From NCBI GenBank assembly GCA_031213475.1, contig JARUPZ010000025.1:7326656-7390655 (forward strand): a DNA stretch of 64,000 nucleotides. The letters are read 5' to 3'. This document shows, one piece after another, positions 55,719-64,000 of this stretch. Below the pieces are notes generated by a model. That model was not told the origin of the DNA. It searched no databases and saw only the letters and a program-made list of their open reading frames with translations. Each line of letters starts with the position of its first letter. Positions within the stretch are counted from its first letter, which is position 1. The translations under genes were made by a program, and so were the position numbers. Source of the DNA: Nereocystis luetkeana (lineage: Eukaryota > Sar > Phaeophyceae > Laminariales > Laminariaceae).

Positions 55719-55765
55719 ATCAAGAAAACCCGTTGTATTGCTAGCTGTGCAACCGATTGAGGACC
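55719..55765. repeat. Dispersed family D1 copy
   Basis: gtatcaagaaaacccgttgtattgctagctgtgcaaccgattgag, followed after about 30 bp by an AGT tract, the same association as at 25.4 and 27.5 kb. Confidence 0.75.
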
Positions 55766-55796
55766 ACGACGCTCAACCACGACCCTGAAATGATGG

Positions 55797-55915
55797 TAGT
55801 AGTAGTAGTAGTAGTACCAGTAGCAGTGGTAGTATTAATAGTAGTGGTATGATAGTAGTAGTAGTGGTAGTAGGAGTAGTAGTAGTAGGAGTAGTAGTAG
55901 CAGTAGTAGCAGTAG
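55797..55915. repeat. AGT microsatellite, interrupted
   Basis: agt/gta triplets with ggt and cag interruptions. Confidence 0.93.
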
Positions 55916-56289
55916 GCTCTCATACTGCGACGGCCAAGGACTATCTCCATCGTCATCTCAGCTGATTACCCACGCTGGGGAAATAAAACAACTCGATCAC
56001 CAGTAGCGTACCCAGCCCTGCTTTACCTTTGTGCTGCCGCAAGCCTGCACGTCGGCTCCTACATCCCTCTGGCCGCGCTACAGGTACCGCACTACAGCTG
56101 AGACGGTCATCGTCTTGGGTTGACCACTTTTGGTATAAATGCGGTGCAAAGAGAGCGTAGACGACGGACGAGATGATGGGTTCCACCGCCACATACTCCC
56201 CGTATTGTTGTTAATTGGTCACGTTCCTCCGGTACTATGGGGTGTAGTATAGGAACCTCCTCCAAATGTTTTTTTTGGTATTTCTTTCA

Positions 56290-56688
56290 GTGGGTAGGGA
56301 AAAAAATGGGACTATGATTGGTCTATGCTATGGGGCTCCAGGTAAGACAATGGGCGTGCTTCCGGATGGAACAAACACTGTATGGAATATGGGATATGTT
56401 GGTATGGTATATGGGGAAAACACCGTACCAGGTATGTGTTATGGTATGTGTTGGCAGTATGGTACGGGAAAAGCACAGTATGTGGTATTGTACGTTGGCG
56501 GTATGGTACGATGGTAAGGTGTCGTGGATATATTATATGCCTTAATTTGCATGGTGGTAAGGTATTTTTCAGTATATAAGGTCTGTAAGGGTCGAATAAG
56601 TCGTACGAATATCATCGGTAACGACCTTTCATAACGACCATTGGAAAGCGTTCGAAAGTATAAAACGCGTGCGTACAGATAGATACAC

Positions 56689-56719
<31 letters not shown>

Positions 56720-56745
56720 GGCAGACAGACAGACAGACAGACATA
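56290..56745. repeat. Repeat family E, copy 2 (inverse of 22.9 kb)
   Basis: ggtatggtat units lead into the conserved middle (ataaggtctgtaagggtcgaataagtcgtacgaatatca) and end in a CAGA microsatellite (56,690-56,743). Confidence 0.8.
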
Positions 56746-57156
56746 TTGAGCATTTCCCGCAGCTGACACTCAGTTTTACAAACTGAGAATAGTCGTTCTG
56801 GACCTGGTGTATCTCGAACCGAGTAGGGAGGCTGTTTTTAACTGTTTTTTAGAAGATATGAAAAACGTCAGCTGTGAGTTCGACTGGCTAAATAGTTGAT
56901 ATTCAACGTCAACGTCGGAAGCTCCGTAATACTCGTACGCCTGTTCTATGTTTCACTTGCAGCATGGGGGTTGAGTATTACTTACGATGCTGTTTGTAAT
57001 ACGCCGTTCTCGATACTAATCGGAGGACTGAGGATGTCTGACGGTTTTACATACATTCTGGGGTTTGGTATTCTGTGCCTACCAGGTATATACGTCTTCT
57101 GGTGTGTGAGTATGGCTTGCCTGGCGAGGCAGTTGCTGAATCAGATGTCAAGCTAA

Positions 57157-58200
57157 GACCCCCGTGGTGTGATGCTAAGATGCTCCCCGTAAGTATTTGT
57201 GTGGGGGTAGATGTGAAAAGATACGGCATACTCATGTGTGGTTTATGTGGCGGGACCTGGTGTGTATGTATCGGAGCCTTTGACAGTCAGGTGCTGCGTC
57301 TGTGGGTGGGTGTATTTTGGAGGAGGTGTGAATATATATTTATACTGCTCTTCCTCGATAATCATGGTGTAGACCGCGCTTTCGACGCGTAGACGCGTCC
57401 AACATCAACACGTACACAAACACAGCACAGCACTACTAGCAGTGCTAGTAGTGCTGAAAAACAAACACCCCCCACATGGGCTCTCCTTTCACAGTGTGTT
57501 GAAGGTTCCTGATTCGGTTGTTTTCCCTTCATTGTGTGACTTTGCGCTTGGACCAAGCCTGGCTGTGGACAGCAAATTGGCGTTTCGTAATATCGCCCCA
57601 ACTGACTGCTGTCTATACCGGATCATCACCACGACGCTCGTGCTATGGGTATTGACAACGTCTGCCTGGACACGTGGCGGATGAATAACAAAACCACCGA
57701 CTCGAGTAGATGTTGAAGAACTACTACAGTGGAACTACTTCAACACATTTTTTCTCTATTTATAGGTAGTTCCTTTGGATTTTCTCCCTTTCAACATGCG
57801 AGAATGTGTATTCCGTGTCCTATCCAGTACGATGACATAGATGGCACTGCAATGTCCACTTTGCTTTTGGCTTAACATAACAAACAATGAATGTGTATCT
57901 CCGTCCCTTCGTGTAGTGTGCACAGAGTTCTGACCCCGAAGCTTGTACCTGGTATTCCTCTAGGGTTACTATTATTTATGATTATTATTATCATGCTTGC
58001 CATCCGACAATGTGTAGTGTTGTTCTATTAAACGACTAACAGAAAGTAAAGAACTCTCCAGAACAAAAGCGCGGCGATATCCTACGACAAATCAGAACTG
58101 ATGTGGCGCTCATGAAGACTACTACAACCAACATCCCTCCATCTCGTCCACCAAAAAACGACCACTCCCTTCCTTAAGCACCCCCGAAGAAGCATCTACA
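57157..58200. other. Unannotated stretch, no gene supported
   Basis: Short ORFs only. TACCTGGTA lies at 57,946 and TACCAGGTA at 57,080 just upstream. Confidence 0.4.
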
Positions 58201-59044
58201 AAAAAAAGTTGTCCATAAAAAGGGCTGGTTTATTACTGCTGCGCGCATGTTTCGACGCGCAGAAGGTCGTGCTGTGTTGCTGGTCTACACTGCTATCGGT
58301 AGTGCCTAGGAGAGAGTCCCTGCCGTCTCGCTCTTCCTGCGGCTCTTCCTCCTTATTCTCCTACCCTTCCCCCCACATACCTCTACAGTTACTTCTCGTA
58401 CCCCCAACCCTGCCACCTCCGACCGCAAGTGCCCAGTCCTCCTTCCTAAGCACCCCCGAAGAAGCACCTACCAAACACCCGCTATCCATCGAAATGGCTG
58501 GTTTATTACTGCTACACGCATGTATGTTTCAACGCGCAAAAGGTCGTGCGGTGTTGCTGGTCTACACTGCTATCAGTAGTACTTATGAGAGGGTCCCTGC
58601 CGTCTCGCTCTCCCTGTAGCTTGTCTACCTCCTCCAACCCTTCCCCCCCCATACTGCTGCTACTCTTACTTACTTGTCGTACCCCCGACCCTGCCACCTC
58701 GAACCGCAAGGGCCCAGGCCTCCCCCCCAAGCACTCCCGAAGAAGCATCCACCAAAAACCCGCTATCCATAAGAATGTCTGGTTAATTACTGCTACACGC
58801 ATGTTTCAACGCGCGGAAGGTCGTGCGGTGTTGCTGGTCTACACTGCTATCATCGGTAGTGCCTACGAGAAAGTCCCTGCCGTCTCGCTCTCTCTGTAGC
58901 TTTTCTACCTCCTCCAACCCTTCCCCCCCCACATACTGTTGCTACTGTTACTTCTCGTACCCCTGACCCTGCCACCTCCAACCGCAAGGGCCCAGGCCTC
59001 CCCCCCAAGCACTCCCGAAGAAGCATCCACCAAAAACCCGCTGT
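58190..59044. repeat. 275-bp tandem repeat, three units plus the left part of a fourth
   Basis: Units start at about 58,211, 58,484 and 58,768 (spacing 273 and 284 bp) at (g/a)tccat..aa.ggctgg. Each contains gctgctacacgcatgtttcaacgcgc, ggtcgtgcggtgttgctggtctacactgctatc and a cccgaagaagcatcc tail. The fourth unit is cut at 59,044 by the LTR element and resumes at 62,382. Confidence 0.88.
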
Positions 59045-59547
59045 TGTGATATGAATCGAGTGCTCATGGGCTATAGATATAGATAATATAGTCGGCAGTT
59101 TCATAGCCTGAGGAATACGAGAATAATCCAAAGAATGGATTAACCCGGCGGATATTCCGGTAGTTGAGAGTAACCGTCTTTCAGGAATGTTCTCTCGGGC
59201 GGATAGCCCGTTAGACAAGAGTAATGTTCCTTAACGCAGATAGGACCACAAAGTGAGAAGTTCTTATATTAGCAGAAGAACAATCGGTAGCCCTAGGAAA
59301 GTTATTTAGGAGTACGTTAGATAAGAGGAGTTTAGGAGAGCTCGTAGCGTGGGGTGGGACGAGTATATCTGAGCGTCGAGTCCCACCCCCCTACCTCTCA
59401 CTTCTCTACAAGAGCACCTCCTCAGCTCTAGTCATCAATAAAGATCTAAATCAGAAGAAGCGAAGCACTGCTTCCCAGCTGCCAGATACACCTAGGTCCT
59501 GCGTCCCTTACCCTTACCCTTACCCTTACCTCGGCCATATCTTCACA
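59045..59547 (+). repeat. 5' LTR (503 bp)
   Basis: The 5' LTR matches the 3' LTR except for five substitutions. It contains a polyadenylation-like aataaa near 59,435 and a CCCTTA-type short repeat (59,505-59,530). Confidence 0.95.
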
Positions 59548-60475
59548 TCTGGCGTCGTCGGCAGGACCGACGCCCGCCTCGAACACCCCCGACAACCGCC
59601 CTCTTCACGACAAGCTACTTTTCCTCGACCTTCCATCCGACCTCCCGGGACGGGACTCCAAGCCACGCGTCTCCGTTCAACGATGTAAACCTTGCCGGAA
59701 CCCCGACGACACCAGCGACATCCCCAAGCATCTGCCCGCGGACCTCACTACATACGTACTCACAGCTTCTGCCGCCAAGTCCCCACCTTACCACGTCACC
59801 GTCGACGACGTCACTCCCCCACCGGAACGCCTCGAGGTCGAGCAGATCACCGGCCATCAACTCGTACGCGGCCGCGGCGGGGTCATCGCCGTTCTGTACG
59901 AGACCCACTGGGCTGGACTTCTCAGCCCCTCTTTGGAACGCGAGCTGGACCTTCAACACTTCCGGAGCAACATCCTACTCTATTGGTCAGGAGCGCCGAC
60001 ACAACACCGCCAGACGAACCGCCTCTACCGCCAGATGCGCATCGGCGCTGCCCACCGCGAACTGGCACGATCTCAAGGACAAATCTTTCTCGCCCCCGGC
60101 TACGCCCTGGTCTCCCGCAGCCTCTGGCTCCACAACTTCAGCACCACCATCCTCCCCCCCGGAGCGCACATATGGTACAAAGCGCGCGACGGCCTCTGGT
60201 GGCTGGGCAAAATCGCTCACCGCTCACCCCCGGACGTCTCTTCGGGAGCTCCACTGGAACCTTCACCGGGCGGCTCCTACATCATCCGGTTCCTGGATGA
60301 CCCCGGACCGATCAAGATCGACCTTCAACCCTCCCGCTACACTACAGCACGGAACGCCGTGTACGGATCGTGGTGTCTTCAACGCCATGGGAATGGGAGC
60401 CTAGCACGTGGGCTGCTGCGGAACTCTGATGTGTCCCGCGGAGCCCCCACGGTTTCCACTCCCCCCCCTGGATAG
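59548..60475 (+). pseudogene. Gypsy pol C-terminal region, truncated
   Basis: A single frame is open from the 5' LTR boundary to TAG at 60,473-60,475, with no ATG near its start. It holds the region that follows the integrase core in stramenopile-type Gypsy elements: an early LPADLTTYVLTASAAKSPP segment, then QITGHQLVRGRGGVIAVLYE, HRQTNRLYRQMRIGAAHREL, and a Tudor/chromo-like end (WYKARDGLWWLGKI ... YIIRFLDDPGPIKID). Gag, protease, RT, RNase H and the integrase catalytic core are absent. About 1.4 kb without genes follows before the 3' LTR. Confidence 0.75.
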
Positions 60476-61874
60476 CCTTGGTTTAGCATTTTTTTTTAGT
60501 TCTGGGTACTTGTTTCTGGTTAGTCAACAATATATTAAAGTAGTTCTTCAGGGTTAGTCTTCAATAGCCACCAACAGCCAGCTTCTTGGGTGCATATATT
60601 TCCGTCTACCTTTTGTTTTCTTCATACCGCCTACACCTCCGTGTTGCCTTCTTACGTTGAGGCCACCGAGTCGTAGCGATACCATAATTTTCATATGTGT
60701 TTGTACTTCACTAGCCTACCGCAAATTATTGGCAATACTACGCCGAGGTAAAATCGTGTCGTAGCCTGGGCTGTACCCTAGCCTCCGTCGGTTTCCACCG
60801 ACCCCTGTTTCAGACGGTCATCGAGCTAAGATTTTATCGAGCTTCCAGCTCGCCCGTGTTTCTTCTATGTTTGTCAAGTAGGGTCCGGATAGCATTGCCG
60901 CCCCGGAAGGCCGCAGAGTTATCAACCATGGCGGTTCTACCAAGATCGATTTTCCCTGACTCGTGTTCTGCTTTCAGTTAGTTTCCTGGTCCCGATCGTG
61001 GTTTGTTTTTGTTTTCTTAGGTTTCTTCATATTTCGTTCGGTATTCCGCGCGCCCCTCTGCTCTGTGGCAAACGACACCATATTTGATGTCGCCCCTGTT
61101 GGCCGAGTTGTGCACGCTAGTGTTTTAGCCATGCGGTATCTACCACCTTGAACTGCACGCATTAGGCCAATCTCCTTGCGGATCTTCTTCAGTTTTTTCT
61201 TGTTGAGTTAAAAACCTTGCTACGTTTGCTGGTATAGTCCATACCACGAAGAGGTCTCCCAGACGCAGCGTTGTTCGCTCCGTCTCCCGGTTTGAATAGC
61301 CTCTAGTGTACGCAGCCCCCTTTGCACTTTAGCAGTGCCCCGTTTCTCTTGAGTGATGTCTACCACGTTAGGACCTCCGCCACAAGACAAGGCATTACTC
61401 CTACCAAATATATATGTGTTTTATTTTGTATTGCGGTCACTGCCTCCTTTCGTGAGTTTCCTAGTTTGCCAACCCGGTTCGGCGACCAACCTCCGTTCGC
61501 ACCTTTTTGTGCGCCCTTCTTTCGCCTTCACTTCGGTACTAGTTTTCTTCTTCAGCCTTCGCTTCGGCTTTTGTTCTGTCTCCTGTTTTCTTTCTTCTTT
61601 CTTCGGTTTTCGCTTTGCCTTTCTCTGCTTTCGCTTCCGCTTTGAGTTATTTCTTCCTCTCCTTCGATCTCTACCTTTAAGTGGTTGTTCTAAGTAAACA
61701 CCCCTTCGCAGTGTTTGGGTCTTATGACGAGGTGTGGGGGGATCTATAGCCTCATTTCTTTTGTTTCGAATAGCCGCATCTTCGACCACCTTTTCCTGGT
61801 CTTTTGGGATGAACTTTGTCATCATCCTTCGACCATCTTGTGGTCTGCATATACGACTATTCAGGGTGGGCTAA
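60476..61874. other. Non-coding interior of the LTR element
   Basis: ORFs here are short and unsupported. It contains pyrimidine-rich stretches (61,560-61,670) whose minus strand reads a Lys/Arg/Glu-rich low-complexity peptide. Confidence 0.6.
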
Positions 61875-62377
61875 TGTGATATGAATCGAGTGCTCATGGG
61901 CTATATATATAGATAATATAGTCGGCAGCTTCGTAGCCTGAGGAATACGAGAATAATCCAAAGAATGGATTAACCCGGCGGATATTCCGGTAGTTGAGAG
62001 TAACCGTCTTTCAGGAATGTTCTCTCGGGCGGATAGCCCGTTAGACAAGAGTAATGTTCCTTAACGCAGATAGGACCACAAAGTGAGAAGTTCTTATATT
62101 AGCAGAAGAACAATCGGTAGCCCTAGGAAAGTTATTTAGGAGTACGTTAGATAAGAGGAGTTTAGGAGAGCTCGTAGCGTGGGGTGGGACGAGTATATCT
62201 GAGCGTCGAGTCCCACCCCCCTACCTCTCACTTCTCTACCAGAGCACCTCCTCAGCTCTAGTCATCAATAAAGATCTAAATCAGAAGAAGCGAAGCACTG
62301 CTTCCCAGCTGCCAGATACACCTAGGTCCTGCGTCCCTTACCCATACCCTTACCCTTACCTCGGCCATATCTTCACA
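61875..62377 (+). repeat. 3' LTR (503 bp)
   Basis: Same length as the 5' LTR and five substitutions apart from it. The target duplication CTGT follows immediately. Confidence 0.95.
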
Positions 62378-62381
62378 CTGT

Positions 62382-62555
62382 CCATAAGAATGTCTGGTTT
62401 ATTACTGCTACACGCCTGTTTCAACGCGCAGAAGGTCGTGCGGTGTTGCTTGTCTACTCTGCTATCGGTAGTACCTATCACTATGACAGAGTCCCTGTCG
62501 TCTTGCTCTTTCTGTAGCTTTCCACATTTTTCTCCATTTATTCTCCATTATTTGG
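62382..62555. repeat. Right part of the interrupted fourth 275-bp tandem unit
   Basis: ccataagaatgtctggtttattactgctacacg continues the unit cut at 59,044. Joining the two across one CTGT restores the consensus seen at 58,768. The unit runs out near cttctgtagctttcc and a long ATT tract follows. Confidence 0.88.
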
Positions 62556-62860
<305 letters not shown>

Positions 62861-63056
62861 TATTTCTCTTGCCATCCGACAATGTGCAGCATGATCTTCA
62901 ACATGGATCACTTTTAACTTTCCCGAAAGAAGAAAACCTCGGAAACAAAAGGAAACCCATGCACCAAGTCTACCTCCCTTCCGTGCCAACTTTCAGCTTG
63001 TCTACTCTATTTGCTGTATTTGCTCCTTCCTTCTCATTACGTTCTTTCCTTAAATC

Positions 63057-64000
63057 CTAAACTGCATCCAATCTCCATCCCCACGCCAACGGTGTGGGTC
63101 TGTCGTCTCTCCCTCCCCTGTTTCTTCTTCCTTCTTGGCGGTCCCTAAGCTGGAGCTTGAACCTCGACACCCTCCTCGAAATGGCGACCTGAGTGGTCAC
63201 CGAGATGATTTGGAGCAGGCGTTCCTTCACTACCCCCTTCCTTGCCATCGACCCACCATCCCTCCCCCCCACGACGCTAGCTGCCAGCTGGTCGATGAAG
63301 TTGCTGCCCTCTACCCCGAGGCGCCCAAAGCTTTCCACCGCTAAGGTGGCTAGTTTGTGGCTCCGCTCGTCGAAGGACACATGTCCCGGACGCGCGTAGT
63401 GTTGGCGCTTGCGCGCCTCGGAGGTAGAGGCAGCGGATCCATCATGATCAGCGCTGCCTCCTCGCAGGTGGACCTGCGCTTGCGGGTCTGCATGGGTGAC
63501 GCCCAGCAGGATGGAATTTTCCCTGTATTCCCTGTTAGGAGCGTCCCGAAGACCTCCTCTCCTGACTACGATGTCCATCCGCAGGTTCCGGTCTGCAGTG
63601 AACGGTTCGCCGCTCTCCAATGGTGAGGGATTCCCAGCCGCTTCAGCGTGCGGGAGATCGCGTGAACCAACGGTTGGTTGATGTTGGTTCACCTGTGCCC
63701 CTGCTCTGGGACAGATGCGTGCCTGGCGTGTGTCTATGTCGACTGCCTCGCAGCAGGGGCATCTCACCGCCACGTGCTCCTCGATGCCTATGAAGCGCCT
63801 TCCCATGCCCACGAACTCCTCTGCTGGTATGACACGGAGCGAGTCTGTTGGCCTCGCCCGAAAGCAAGCAGTGGCTCCTGCTCCTTGTAGGCTCCTGTGG
63901 CGAGCTTTGGCGAAGGCCTTGGTCTCGTTCCCCCCCAGCGGGTCGCCTGGTCCAGGTGGGCGTGCAATCTGCGGTAGCCCCTCCAGCGAAGCTGTGTGTG
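63057..64000 (-). pseudogene. LINE-like ORF 3' region with zinc-binding and endonuclease-like motifs, open at window end
   Basis: A minus frame runs from the window edge to a stop at 63,057. Order of motifs: GDPLGGNETKAFAKARHRSL, CPCCEAVDIDTRQARICPRAG (Cys-pair plus Cys, zinc-finger-like), then MDIVVRRGG...ILLGVTHADPQ, which fits the PD-(D/E)XK restriction-like endonuclease of some LINEs, then a conserved tail ending in RFKLQLRDRQ. At the second acidic position the sequence has Gly (codon at 63,501-63,503), where Asp would be expected. Between about 63,615 and 63,680 the frame gives a nonsense-looking stretch, while the +1 frame reads sensibly; two compensating one-base indels are likely. The RT domain would lie beyond the window. 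Confidence 0.7.

Larger units (their letters stand above)
59045..62377 (+). mobile_element. Internally deleted Gypsy-type LTR retrotransposon (3.33 kb)
   Basis: The element is bounded by two 503-bp direct repeats (59,045-59,547 and 61,875-62,377) that start TGTGATATG and end ATCTTCACA (TG...CA with inverted ends). CTGT occurs immediately before and immediately after it (59,041-59,044 and 62,378-62,381) as a 4-bp target duplication. The LTRs differ at five positions (about 1%), so insertion was recent. Only the C-terminal part of pol remains inside (next entry). A purine run cagggtggg precedes the 3' LTR and tggcgtcgtcggcaggac follows the 5' LTR as a plausible primer-binding site. It must have been moved by a full-length relative. 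Confidence 0.95.

Noticed and set aside
56896..57156. 86-codon hydrophobic ORF as a small membrane protein
   Set aside because: No ATG near the start, no homology recognised, and it is within the range of chance ORFs. A second look would need transcripts.
59505..59530. CCCTTA repeat in the LTR as telomere sequence
   Set aside because: CCCTTA reverse-complements to TAAGGG, not a permutation of TTAGGG. It is present in both LTRs and belongs to the element.

Overview
This is a repeat-dominated stretch of nuclear DNA from a eukaryote. I found no intact, recognisable protein-coding gene in it. The evidence is five perfect TTAGGG units (6,432), short coding blocks bounded by AG/GT splice-like junctions, dense trinucleotide microsatellites (CAG, TTG, AGT, ATT), two tRNA-headed SINEs, three MITE families, and relics of Copia, Gypsy, LINE and another RT element. 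No bacterial operon structure is present. Retroelement style, TTAGGG repeats and CAG/TTG microsatellites fit a stramenopile, possibly a brown alga. That placement rests on memory of family flavour and is an inference.

Layout. 0-2.4 kb: Copia gag relic with a CCHC zinc knuckle and three in-frame stops. 2.6-11 kb: degenerate repeat, four MITE-B foldback copies, two SINE insertions, a telomere-like tract and one unidentified coding-like block (8.2-8.8 kb). 11.6-18.0 kb: a 1.5-kb direct duplication (12.05-13.67 and 15.82-17.32 kb) with candidate exons of an unidentified plus-strand gene before, between and after the copies. One copy holds a 105-bp MITE-A whose empty site survives in the other copy. 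18.6-29.2 kb: tandem and dispersed repeats, a LINE 3' fragment and CAG-rich DNA. 29.6-33.4 kb: GC-rich DNA with unidentified ORFs. 35.6-40 kb: Copia RNase H relic, LINE RT relic (YADD), and a second RT relic (YVDD). 41.1-43.4 kb: a MITE with 16-bp inverted ends, an array of GGAAGCTTCC palindromes and a coding-like frame. 45.9-49.2 kb: two unidentified ORFs and MITE-A copy 5. 49.5-54 kb: SINE copy, two compound arrays (GGAAGCTTCC plus AGAACT...AGAAGTTCC motifs) and one good terminal exon on the minus strand. 54.3-58.2 kb: dispersed repeats and microsatellites. 58.2-62.5 kb: a 275-bp tandem repeat split by an internally deleted Gypsy-type element with 503-bp LTRs and a CTGT target duplication. 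62.5-64 kb: a 300-bp ATT tract and the 3' part of a LINE-like ORF with a restriction-like endonuclease motif.

The strongest results are nested insertions that can be dated and bounded inside the window: MITE-A, SINE1 and SINE2 each have a related empty site here, and the LTR element has exact target duplications. The most unusual unexplained signals are a dispersed 9-mer TACCAGGTA (19 occurrences on both strands against about 0.5 expected by chance) and the palindromic arrays at 41.8, 50.3 and 52.6 kb.
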